Assembly (NCBI GenBank): GCA_023430285.1
Contig: JAEZAV010000193.1
Location: 1-7,809 of the forward strand
DNA: 7,809 bases
Source of the DNA: Methanobacteriota archaeon
GTDB lineage: Archaea; Methanobacteriota; Methanobacteria; Methanobacteriales; Methanobacteriaceae
Reading direction: 5' to 3'
A program made the position numbers and the translations under genes. The notes under the pieces are model-generated. The model was not told the DNA's origin. It ran no database searches and saw only the letters and a program-made list of their open reading frames with translations. Below are positions 1 to 5,769 of this stretch, one piece after another. The first letter of the stretch is position 1; every line of letters starts with the position of its first letter.

Positions 1-1097
1 GTACAAGTGGAATGACACCAATGAGTTACTACGCAGCATGCCAGGCAGGAGTAGATCTTCTTGATACTGCCATATCCCCACTATCCTGGGGAGCTTCACA
101 ACCACCAACAGAAAGTGTTGTGGCAGCCCTTGAAGGGACAGGATATTCCACAGGACTGGATCTTAAAACGTTAAGCGAAATAAAGAAGTACTTCGAGGGA
201 ATAAGAAAGAAATACAGCAGTTTAATAGACCCAATTTCTGAGAAGGTCGATACAGATGTTCTTCTTTACCAGATTCCTGGAGGAATGCTTTCAAACTTCG
301 TATCCCAACTTAAAGAACAAAATGCTCTTGACCAGTACGAAGAGGTGCTTAAAGAGGTTCCTAAAGTACGTGCTGATCTTGGATATCCGCCGCTCGTGAC
401 CCCAACAAGTCAGATCGTTGGAATACAGGCCGTGATGAATGTTCTTGGTGGAGAAAGGTATAAAAGTGTTTCAAAAGAAGTTAAAGATTATATAAAGGGA
501 TACTATGGTAGACCACCTACTCCAGTTAACCCTGAGATTGCCGAACTCATCATAGGGGATGCAGAAGTTATAGACAGCAGACCTGGAGATCTTTTGGAGT
601 ACGAACTTGAAAAATACAGGGCCGAAGGGGAAGAAATGGGCATCATCAAGAAGGACGAGGATGTTTTGACCTACGCACTTTACCCTGCCGTGGCCCCTAA
701 ATTTTTGAGGGGAGAATTGGTTGAAGAACCCCTTGAAAAACCAAGGGAAAACGAGAGTTCATCTCCATCTTCACTTCCAACAGAGTACAATGTTGAAGTT
801 GACGGGGAAATGTTCGATGTGAAGGTTGTTCCAACAGGTTACATGGAAATCGAATCCAGCAACAAAGCACCTAGTGGGCCTGTTGAAGGTGGAGTTCCTT
901 CTAGTATGCAGGGAATGATACTCAAACTTAAAGTTGCCACTGGCGACAAAGTCAATGCAGGAGATATTGTTGCTGTACTAGAAGCAATGAAAATGGAAAA
1001 TGATGTTCATGCTCCGGAATCCGGTACTGTTGAAGATATTTACATACAGGAAGGAGACACGGTTACAGCTGGACAAACCCTTATGGTAATTAAATAA
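1..1097 (+). CDS. pycB: Pyruvate carboxylase subunit B, 5'-truncated by the window edge
   Basis: This is the C-terminal part of the carboxyltransferase/biotin-carrier subunit of the two-subunit archaeal pyruvate carboxylase, which makes oxaloacetate from pyruvate, bicarbonate and ATP in the cytoplasm. The frame is open to the left edge: 364 codons are visible from base 3, and bases 1-2 probably complete the Cys of a CTSGM motif. The family is about 570 residues, so roughly 200 are missing, including the metal-binding HxH. Visible in order: the end of the carboxyltransferase barrel (SPLSWGASQPPTE, about residues 25-37), the conserved PYC/OadA domain beginning near LYQIPGGM (about residue 88), a Ser/Glu/Pro-rich linker (about 245-260), and a biotinyl domain with EAMKMEND, whose lysine codon is 990-992. 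The oxaloacetate decarboxylase alpha chain has the same architecture; pyruvate carboxylase is preferred from the methanogen context. The biotin carboxylase subunit (PycA) is not in the window. Confidence 0.93.
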   Translation, partial: TSGMTPMSYYAACQAGVDLLDTAISPLSWGASQPPTESVVAALEGTGYSTGLDLKTLSEIKKYFEGIRKKYSSLIDPISEKVDTDVLLYQIPGGMLSNFVSQLKEQNALDQYEEVLKEVPKVRADLGYPPLVTPTSQIVGIQAVMNVLGGERYKSVSKEVKDYIKGYYGRPPTPVNPEIAELIIGDAEVIDSRPGDLLEYELEKYRAEGEEMGIIKKDEDVLTYALYPAVAPKFLRGELVEEPLEKPRENESSSPSSLPTEYNVEVDGEMFDVKVVPTGYMEIESSNKAPSGPVEGGVPSSMQGMILKLKVATGDKVNAGDIVAVLEAMKMENDVHAPESGTVEDIYIQEGDTVTAGQTLMVIK

Positions 1098-1108
1098 TAA
1101 TTACCCCT

Positions 1109-1118
1109 CTTTTTTTTA
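1109..1118 (+). terminator. Oligo-T tract after pycB
   Basis: Eight T residues (1110-1117) follow a short C-rich stretch 12 bases after the pycB stop. Intrinsic termination in methanogens typically occurs at such oligo-T tracts without a needed hairpin, so this is a plausible full or partial terminator for pycB. I see no well-placed TATA box between it and the next gene, so some read-through into the Roadblock gene is likely. Confidence 0.4.
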
Positions 1119-1134
1119 TTTAAAGGTGTATTTT

Positions 1135-1512
1135 ATGGCCAAAACTAAGAAAGAATTATTAGACGATGTTCTGGCAGGGATTTTACAGGTTGGTCAGATT
1201 AAGGCCTGTGGAGTTGTATCCAAAGAAGGTCTTCTCATAGATTCTAGAACTCCTCCAGATGTTGATGCAAGAATATTTTCCGCACTTTGTTCAACAATAA
1301 TGGGTGCTGCAGAAGCAGCTTCTGGACAATTGAACACTGGCAGTGTGGATCAAATATCCGTAAAAACAGAAAAAGGTACAATAGTACTGTTACCCGCAGG
1401 TTCTAAGGCCATATTAACTGCATTAACTGAACCAGAAGCCCAGTTGGGCTTAATTTTATTTGAGATGGAATCTAGAGCTGTTCAAGTGAATGAGATTTTG
1501 AATAAAATTTAA
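1135..1512 (+). CDS. Roadblock/LC7 domain protein
   Basis: Small (125 aa) Roadblock/LC7-fold protein. In this family the proteins usually dimerise and act as regulators or scaffolds of Ras-like (MglA-type) small GTPases; no GTPase gene is visible here, so the partner is unknown. The sequence fits the fold: an N-terminal helix (KELLDDVLAGI), a beta strand with ACGVVSKEGLLIDSR (residues 24-38), a central helix rich in Ala (about 44-64), then paired strands QISVKTEKGTIVLLPAG and KAILTALTEPEAQLGLI, and a C-terminal helix. There is no signal peptide or membrane segment. The frame could open at a GTG (1126), but that GTG lies inside the AAAGGTG ribosome binding site (1122-1128), which points to the ATG at 1135, 6 bases further on. 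It converges on the V4R gene with a 10-bp gap. Fold assignment is good; the role is inferred. Confidence 0.85.
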   Translation: MAKTKKELLDDVLAGILQVGQIKACGVVSKEGLLIDSRTPPDVDARIFSALCSTIMGAAEAASGQLNTGSVDQISVKTEKGTIVLLPAGSKAILTALTEPEAQLGLILFEMESRAVQVNEILNKI

Positions 1513-1542
1513 TTGAAGTAGTTCATTCCAATGTTACTTCAA
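1513..1542. terminator. Stem-loop across the convergent Roadblock/V4R junction
   Basis: TTGAAGTA (1513-1520) and TACTTCAA (1535-1542) are perfect inverted copies, giving an 8-bp stem with a 14-base loop that can be shortened by two G-T pairs. The left arm starts at the first base after the Roadblock stop and the right arm lies in the last codons of the V4R gene, so the structure could form in both transcripts. A T7 run on the plus strand (1598-1604) could serve as the actual termination point for the Roadblock transcript. This may be a shared 3'-end element; it could also be chance. Confidence 0.35.
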
Positions 1543-2122
1543 ACTGGCAAAATGAGTAACCATTGGTCCAACATCTCACTTCTTTTGCAACGACATCTTT
1601 TTTTGTCATTTCTGTTAGTATTCCTGTTATCATACCTGCTTCAAAAATGCAGGTAGGTTTACCAAGGTTGGGCAAACATGCGCATTCAATGCACTCGTAC
1701 ACCCTCAGATCCAGTACAGTTTTTCCATTTATCTCCTCTTCATCCACAATATCCAATATTCCGAATTTGTAGTCTAAAAGGAATGAAATCAGATCATCAA
1801 CGTCTGTAACTAGTTTTTGTTTAATTAAATTCGATCCGAATTCCATGCCCCCAACATAATTGGCTCCCCTAACACTTTTTGATAATATTTCGGGGGTGTT
1901 GAAATGACCCATTCTAAACGTGCTAACATATTTTTCGTCTGAGTCTGCCAATGAAGCAAAAAATGGTCTTTCAGGATTTATCATCTGGCTTAAATCTAAT
2001 TTACCATCCATTTCCGGTCTAGGACCAGTTAATGTGTCGCCTAAACTTTTTTCAGCTTCAATTTCATGTGCTGCAAGTTTCCTGTAATTTTTTATAGCCC
2101 TTTTAAACTTCCCATTCTCCAC
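1523..2122 (-). CDS. V4R-domain (4-vinyl reductase-like) protein
   Basis: Soluble protein of about 199 aa ending in a V4R domain, a small-molecule-binding module with a zinc-type Cys cluster found in BchJ-like and regulatory proteins. Numbering from the TTG at 2140, the C-terminal third shows CIECACLPNLGKPTCIFEAG (C150, C153, C155, C164) followed by C190 and C198 in the pattern C-x7-C-x-F, matching the usual V4R ending. The N-terminal half (about residues 1-110) probably carries the rest of the ligand-binding fold. Start choice: the TTG at 2140 has no ribosome binding site, while the GTG at 2122 has GGGGGT (2135-2130) 7 bases upstream, so GTG is preferred; the longer form would be 205 aa. It follows queC by 28 bases (10 if TTG is used), which suggests co-transcription with larC and queC. 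The ligand is unknown. A regulatory or cofactor-binding role is inference. Confidence 0.83.
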   Translation of the reverse strand: MENGKFKRAIKNYRKLAAHEIEAEKSLGDTLTGPRPEMDGKLDLSQMINPERPFFASLADSDEKYVSTFRMGHFNTPEILSKSVRGANYVGGMEFGSNLIKQKLVTDVDDLISFLLDYKFGILDIVDEEEINGKTVLDLRVYECIECACLPNLGKPTCIFEAGMITGILTEMTKKDVVAKEVRCWTNGYSFCQFEVTLE

Positions 2123-2150
2123 TCCCTTAACCCCCGCCAAAAGTTTTGTA

Positions 2151-2837
2151 TCATGAATCTTCAGAATAAACTGTTTTATCTTCTATACCTGCATTTTTAA
2201 ACGCTCTTTTACGTCTCATACATGATTCACACACACCACAATGGTAATTTAACCCCTTGTAACAGGAATAACTTAGTTCCATTGGAGCTCCAATACTGTC
2301 ACCATATTCTACAATTTCGTTCTTGTTCATGCCAATTAAAGGTGCTTCTATTTTGATCTCATCGAAGGAACCAACTTCCAGCACGGTGTTGAATGCTTCT
2401 AAAAATTCTTTAGAGTTATCAGGAAAAGTTACTGCCTCTTCAAGATCCCAACCTACTATTATGATGCTGGCATTTTCAGCCTCAGCAAATGAATTGGCTA
2501 TGGCTGTAAAAACAACATTTCTTCCAGGTACCCACACACTCTTAGCTGTTTTTAAGGCAGATTCAATGTCATCAAGCTCACTGTCTTCAGGTTCTGGAAT
2601 AGATTCATCGGATGTTAGTGCTGAATTTCCTAATTCTGCAAGCCATGGCAGTTCAATTACGGTGTGTTCTGCACCCAGTTCTTTACAAACTGCCTTTGCA
2701 GATTTAATTTCCATCTCAGCACTTTTCTGGCCGTAGTTAAATGTTAATGCATGTATTTGGTAATCGTCTCTAAACTTCGTACTAGCAACTGTGGAATCAA
2801 GCCCACCGGAAAGTACTGTTATTGCCTTTTTCTTCAT
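2151..2837 (-). CDS. queC: 7-cyano-7-deazaguanine (preQ0) synthase QueC
   Basis: QueC (228 aa) converts 7-carboxy-7-deazaguanine to preQ0 with ATP and ammonia. In archaea preQ0 is inserted at tRNA position 15 and becomes archaeosine. The PP-loop ATP-binding motif SGGLDS is at residues 10-15, the second conserved motif VPGRN is at about 112-116, and the zinc site is formed by C192, C200, C203 and C206 near the C terminus, so all key elements are intact. Length is normal for a stand-alone QueC; there is no glutamine-amidotransferase domain as in archaeal GAT-QueC. The bacterial GYPDCR-like stretch appears here as TFPDNS, which I believe is common in archaeal members. The ATG directly follows the larC TGA with no spacer, and AGGTG (2847-2843) inside the larC end is its ribosome binding site, 5 bases away. 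Translation is therefore likely coupled to larC. Confidence 0.93.
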   Translation of the reverse strand: MKKKAITVLSGGLDSTVASTKFRDDYQIHALTFNYGQKSAEMEIKSAKAVCKELGAEHTVIELPWLAELGNSALTSDESIPEPEDSELDDIESALKTAKSVWVPGRNVVFTAIANSFAEAENASIIIVGWDLEEAVTFPDNSKEFLEAFNTVLEVGSFDEIKIEAPLIGMNKNEIVEYGDSIGAPMELSYSCYKGLNYHCGVCESCMRRKRAFKNAGIEDKTVYSEDS

Positions 2838-4061
2838 TCAAGCACCTTTTTTTTGGTTAATATTTAATTCTGAGTTTCTAAATTGTTGCACTGCAATGTC
2901 TGCAACGTACTTCAATTGTCTGCCTGTGAGATAAGCTACGTGTTTTACATCTTCATATTCTGGTTTAACGCTTATGACATCTTCTCCAATCATTCCAACC
3001 TTTATGTCGATTTTATAAGGTTTACCATCGATGGTCACATTCATGGGTACGATTTTTCTCTGGGCAATGTTTCTGTGGGCGTAAGGTAGAACACGAACGC
3101 CAAGTGTGCCTGTTTCCCTGATTAATTCTTCTGAAATTTGCTCTGTATCCTGGGGTTTTGCAATGACCCTTAAAAGATGGCCCGGTCTATTTTTCTTGGT
3201 GATGGTCGGTATTATGCTCACATCCCTAGCACCGCTTTTCATGAGTCCTTCAAAGATATGTCCAAGCACTTCTCCAGATACATCGTCTACATTGGTTTCC
3301 AAAATAGACACATTTTCCTGCTCCATTTCACCCACCCCTTTAACCATCCTCAAAACGTTTGGATGTGCAAGTTCCATCTTCCCTGCACCGTAACCTACTG
3401 TTTTGTTGCTCATTAAAGGGTAAAATTTGATGAATTCATCCACCATGTTCATGTAAAGAGCAGCTCCTGTAGGTGTTGTAAGTTCTTTGTCCACAGGCCC
3501 TCCAAATGTGGGAACAGTTTTTAGAATTTCCAGGGTTGCAGGAGCCGGTACAGCGAGCTTACCATGCATGCTGTTAATTCTGCCGCCCCCCAAAGCTACT
3601 GGCATTCCATATACTTTGGCTTTGTTCAATTCCAATTTATAGAAAAGATATGATGCTCCAATTACATCTGCAACTGCATCTGCTGCCCCGACCTCATGGA
3701 AATGAATTTCATCCAGTGCGGTTCCATGAACATGGGATTCAGCTTCTGCCATGGTTTTATAAACCTTTTTTGCAAATTCCTTTATTTCCCCTGTTATTTC
3801 AGGATGTTTTATACCATCCAAAGTTTCAATAAGTTCTTTGTAGTTCACGGGTTTTGAGTCACTGGCTTTAACTTCCACAAAACTGGAAGAAATTCCTGCC
3901 TTAATTGTTTTCTTAATTTTTACTTCAACCTTTCCAAAGAAGGATCCGTAGTGCTCCATGACTTCCTTCAATAGTTCATTGTCCACTCCAAAATCTGCCA
4001 ACGCCCCCACAACCATGTTTCCGGAAATTCCGGAGTTCTGTGGATCTACAATTAAAGTCAT
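2838..4061 (-). CDS. larC: Nickel-pincer cofactor biosynthesis protein LarC (DUF111)
   Basis: LarC (407 aa) is the CTP-dependent cyclometallase that inserts nickel into the pincer nucleotide cofactor of lactate racemase-family enzymes. Recognisable in order: the N-terminal DPQNSGISGNM (6-16; most relatives have SGDM), a His-rich stretch HVHGTALDEIHFHEVGAADA (110-129), TTPTGAAL (195-202), ETNVDDVSGE (255-264), GARDVSIIPTITKKNRPGH (277-295) and RETGTLGVR (315-323). The protein is full length in one frame, unlike the frameshifted larC of Lactobacillus plantarum. LarB and LarE, the other pathway enzymes, are not in the window. Many methanogens carry LarC without an obvious lactate racemase, so the physiological substrate here is open. 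The ATG has only a weak GGGC upstream as a ribosome binding site. Probable first gene of the larC-queC-V4R operon. Confidence 0.9.
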   Translation of the reverse strand: MTLIVDPQNSGISGNMVVGALADFGVDNELLKEVMEHYGSFFGKVEVKIKKTIKAGISSSFVEVKASDSKPVNYKELIETLDGIKHPEITGEIKEFAKKVYKTMAEAESHVHGTALDEIHFHEVGAADAVADVIGASYLFYKLELNKAKVYGMPVALGGGRINSMHGKLAVPAPATLEILKTVPTFGGPVDKELTTPTGAALYMNMVDEFIKFYPLMSNKTVGYGAGKMELAHPNVLRMVKGVGEMEQENVSILETNVDDVSGEVLGHIFEGLMKSGARDVSIIPTITKKNRPGHLLRVIAKPQDTEQISEELIRETGTLGVRVLPYAHRNIAQRKIVPMNVTIDGKPYKIDIKVGMIGEDVISVKPEYEDVKHVAYLTGRQLKYVADIAVQQFRNSELNINQKKGA

Positions 4062-4090
4062 TTTTTAGCCCATTTAATTAGTTTATTTGG

Positions 4091-4100
4091 TTTTATATTC
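4091..4100 (-). promoter_or_regulatory. Candidate TATA box for the larC operon
   Basis: On the minus strand GAATATAAAA (4100-4091) resembles an archaeal box A. It would place transcription start about 10 bases before the larC ATG, a short leader. The 72-bp gap to the deaminase stop has no other good candidate. Assigned by pattern and distance only. Confidence 0.35.
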
Positions 4101-4133
4101 TAATTTAGATTTTAACGATTTAAGGAACAAAAT

Positions 4134-4607
4134 TTATTCATGTATCCTTTCTATTTCATCAGCCCAAAGATCAGGATTTTGGAGAATGTAACTTCCAAGC
4201 AGTTCTTTGCACTCTGGAAGATCCAAGTTTTTTAGCTCAACACCCGATTCAATGAGACAGTTTTCAGGTCCTTTCAAGTTTTCATTCTCTCCAATAACAA
4301 CTCTAGATATTTTGTAGAGTATTATGGTACCAGAACACATTTCACAGGGAGATAATGTGGTGTACAACGTGGATCTTTTGTAGTCTTTACCATGGAGTCT
4401 GCCAGAGTTTTCTATACAGTCCATCTCTGCATGGAGTATGGTGGAATTTTTTTGAAGAAGATTATTATGTCCTCGCCCCACAATTACCCCATCTTTAACT
4501 AAAATTGCACCAATTGGAATTCCACCAGTTTCTAAGGATTTTTTAGCCTCTTTTACTGCTTCCATCATGAATTTATAATCATCTTCCAAATTATTGGTTT
4601 CAATCAT
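4134..4607 (-). CDS. Nucleoside/cytosine deaminase (yeast FCY1-like)
   Basis: Zinc-dependent deaminase of the CMP/dCMP family, 157 aa, most like yeast cytosine deaminase (158 aa), which converts cytosine to uracil for pyrimidine salvage. The similarity runs end to end: GGIPIGAILVKDG (28-40), RGHNNLLQK (45-53), the HAE motif (H59, catalytic E61), GRLHGKDY, TLYTTLSPCEMC (80-91, zinc ligands C88 and C91), VVIGENENLKG, and a C-terminal tail with W148. N48 corresponds to the substrate-binding Asn51 of the yeast enzyme. The position equivalent to yeast Asp155 appears to be Glu151. TadA and guanine deaminase are less similar, lacking the YTTLSPC/GEN(x)N pattern and this tail. AGGTTG (4620-4615) lies 7 bases before the ATG. 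It is 72 bp upstream of larC on the same strand; co-transcription is possible but not required. The exact substrate is inferred. Confidence 0.85.
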   Translation of the reverse strand: MIETNNLEDDYKFMMEAVKEAKKSLETGGIPIGAILVKDGVIVGRGHNNLLQKNSTILHAEMDCIENSGRLHGKDYKRSTLYTTLSPCEMCSGTIILYKISRVVIGENENLKGPENCLIESGVELKNLDLPECKELLGSYILQNPDLWADEIERIHE

Positions 4608-4640
4608 GACTTTTCAACCTCTACTGAAAATATCTCATGT

Positions 4641-4648
4641 ATGTATAA
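4641..4648 (-). promoter_or_regulatory. Candidate TATA box for the deaminase gene
   Basis: TTATACAT on the minus strand (4648-4641) would place transcription start near 4620, at the edge of the AGGTTG ribosome binding site. TTAATATC (4669-4662) is an alternative that would give a leader of about 33 bases. Pattern evidence only. Confidence 0.3.
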
Positions 4649-4811
4649 TCTGTTGAACGTTGATATTAAAAAAATGAACCACCCGACATTTAGTTTTTTA
4701 TTTTTTTTATTCACTTCAACATTAAATTTCGTTGCCCTTACCAGTGAAAATCCTACTTGTCATTTGTGGTGACTGTTAATTGAATGAAACTTTGAGATGA
4801 GTTTGTAACTT

Positions 4812-4907
4812 TTTACCCATTAGATCTTTTTTTTATGGTGCGATCTGAAAACGAAAAAAGTTTATCTTAATTTTAACAACTGATCTCTAAAAATAGTTTA
4901 CCCATTA
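4812..4907. repeat. 11-bp direct repeat TTTACCCATTA, two copies
   Basis: The copies are at 4812-4822 and 4897-4907, 85 bp apart start to start. The first runs into AGATCT (4822-4827). They lie upstream of the small ORF at 4972. They could be protein-binding sites or leftovers of a duplication; with two short copies in AT-rich DNA, chance is not excluded. Confidence 0.3.
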
Positions 4908-4971
4908 ATTCTAATAGAATTTGTTGGAATATTTAATAAAAACTGTAAAAAACAAATAGGATGTGTAAAAA

Positions 4972-5049
4972 TTGGATTGGAGATCTGTATTTCTTTTCAT
5001 TGTTGTAGCGGTAATTTTCTACTACATTGTAACGTACATACTGCACTGA
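4972..5049 (+). CDS. Possible 25-aa single-span membrane peptide
   Basis: A 25-codon ORF starting at TTG, preceded by GGATGTG (4959-4965), which differs by one base from GGAGGTG and sits 6 bases from the start. An in-frame stop just upstream (4966-4968) leaves this TTG as the only start. The product begins with L/M-D-W-R-S, then residues 6-24 are all hydrophobic or aromatic apart from one Thr (VFLFIVVAVIFYYIV and on), long enough to span a membrane, and ends with His. A TATA-like ATATTTAA (4930-4937) lies upstream, though it would put the transcript start almost on the ribosome binding site. Hydrophobic ORFs arise easily in AT-rich DNA and TTG is an uncommon start, so this is a candidate only. 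It resembles no family I recognise. Confidence 0.3.
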   Translation: MDWRSVFLFIVVAVIFYYIVTYILH

Positions 5050-5162
5050 TAATTTAATTTAAAAATTTAATTTATGAGTATTTATAAAAAAAATCTCATC
5101 TAGAGGTTTTTTTACAAATTTTGTATATTTTTTGTTAGTTTTTCTTTGTTTTCAGGAGGTAT

Positions 5163-5207
5163 ATGGAGTTAGGATTAGTTACTTCAATCATGTTATTTGA
5201 GAACTAA
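5163..5207 (+). CDS. Possible 14-aa peptide with a strong ribosome binding site
   Basis: AGGAGGT (5154-5160), an almost ideal Shine-Dalgarno sequence, stands 2 bases before an ATG that opens a 14-codon frame (MELGLVTSIMLFEN) ending in TAA. A TATA-like TATATTTT (5124-5131) lies at a distance fitting a start near 5152. The same frame stays open after the TAA until about 5310, but that part overlaps the PII-like gene in antisense and is best treated as incidental. It could be a leader peptide, a gene remnant, or chance; no homology is recognised. Confidence 0.22.
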   Translation: MELGLVTSIMLFEN

Positions 5208-5260
5208 TTTCCTTATTTCTTGTTGGTTCTTAATACAGCATCCCTGAAAATTAAGAGTAT

Positions 5261-5629
5261 TTATTGGGGTTTGTTCTGGTTTTCATCGATTTTCTTCTTG
5301 CTACCACCATAACTGACTATAATTCTTCTTATTGGAACCTCTAAAATCGTGTACTTTTCCCCTTTAAGGGCCATTTCCACTGATTTTACAATACTGTCAA
5401 CACTGTCTTCATCCACCACACTACAAACCAACACTGCATCTACAGCATAATCCCGTATGATGCCTATTGCAGATTCAGGATCCTCCTTAATTGAAAAACC
5501 TTTCCAGTCTTGAGGAGACATTCCTCTGTATTCTAAAATGTAAAAACCAGTAATACCTGCATCTGTAAGGGCATTCATGGCTTTTGCAAGGTTTTCAATC
5601 TCAACAAAGACACGAAGATGTACCTTCAT
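5261..5629 (-). CDS. PII-like protein (MJ1244-type, nitrogen regulatory PII homolog)
   Basis: A 122-aa protein with the ferredoxin-like alpha/beta fold of the PII superfamily. The N-terminal strand-helix-strand (VHLRVFVEIENLAKAMNAL, then GITGFYILEYRGM, residues 25-37) and the later DAVLVCSVVDEDSVDSIVKS with KGEKYTILEVPIRRIIV (89-105) follow the PII order, the last part corresponding to the B- and C-loop region. The T-loop region is short and remodelled (SPQDWKGFSIKED, 38-50), and I see no counterpart of the modified Tyr51 of bacterial GlnB. The C terminus is a charged tail (KKKIDENQNK). I take it to be the archaeal PII-homolog family exemplified by MJ1244, of unknown function. AGGTGAT (5639-5633) is a strong ribosome binding site just before the ATG. 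It is transcribed divergently from the oxidoreductase. Ligand binding is expected from the fold but not shown. Confidence 0.75.
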   Translation of the reverse strand: MKVHLRVFVEIENLAKAMNALTDAGITGFYILEYRGMSPQDWKGFSIKEDPESAIGIIRDYAVDAVLVCSVVDEDSVDSIVKSVEMALKGEKYTILEVPIRRIIVSYGGSKKKIDENQNKPQ

Positions 5630-5769
5630 GCTATCACCTATACAATATTTTGTTTCGCATATCTAAATAAATTATCTGTAATACTAGTAAAATCAAATTC
5701 AACTGTATTTATCTTCCAAAACTTTAAACAATTGAGAATCAATATTAGTATTAGAAACATGGTGAAAAA
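5630..5769. promoter_or_regulatory. Divergent promoter region, PII-like gene and oxidoreductase
   Basis: A 140-bp gap serving both genes. For the minus-strand gene, TTTATTTA (5671-5664) is a fitting TATA box, with start near 5642. For the plus-strand gene, CTTTAAAC (5722-5729) would give a start near 5750. Near-identical motifs ATACTAGTA (5681-5689) and ATATTAGTA (5742-5750) sit 61 bp apart, one upstream of each promoter core or at its start point, and could be a shared regulator site. Assigned by pattern only. Confidence 0.4.

Larger units (their letters stand above)
4608..5260. other. 653-bp AT-rich intergenic stretch with repeats and small ORFs
   Basis: No conventional gene is visible between the deaminase and the PII-like gene. 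Contents: the deaminase promoter (left end); a T-rich tract (about 4691-4708) whose plus-strand role is unclear because no plus-strand gene lies just upstream; a T8 run (4827-4834); the direct repeat TTTACCCATTA (4812-4822 and 4897-4907); four GATCT motifs (4823, 4842, 4882, 4982), two within AGATCT palindromes; and two small plus-strand ORFs listed separately. I see no tRNA, rRNA or CRISPR pattern. The minus strand shows no ribosome binding site here other than that of the deaminase. Confidence 0.7.

Noticed and set aside
2151..2837. QueC homolog as part of an antiphage system (Qat or Cap9-like)
   Set aside because: Neighbours are larC and a V4R gene, not an ATPase, nuclease or CD-NTase, and the QueC active-site and zinc motifs are intact, so archaeosine synthesis is the simpler reading.
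1563..3832. Several plus-strand ORFs of 60-137 codons inside the larC, queC and V4R region
   Set aside because: They lie antisense to well-recognised proteins, have unnatural Ser/Leu/His-rich composition and no ribosome binding sites; they are shadows.
4134..4607. TadA tRNA adenosine deaminase
   Set aside because: It shares HAE and PCxxC, but the flanking motifs and C-terminal tail match yeast cytosine deaminase much better.
4674..4772. Plus-strand 32-codon ORF beginning MNHPTFSFLFFLF
   Set aside because: It has no good ribosome binding site, its hydrophobic part is produced by a T-rich tract, and it overlaps the deaminase promoter region.
5074..5113. ATGAG/CTCAT inverted repeat followed by T7, as a hairpin terminator
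   Set aside because: The stem is only 5 bp with a 16-base loop in very AT-rich DNA; the T7 run alone might end a transcript from the small ORF, but the hairpin is not convincing.
5208..5312. Open frame continuing after the TAA of the 14-codon ORF
   Set aside because: It would need stop-codon read-through and mostly overlaps the PII-like gene in antisense, which explains its hydrophobic composition.
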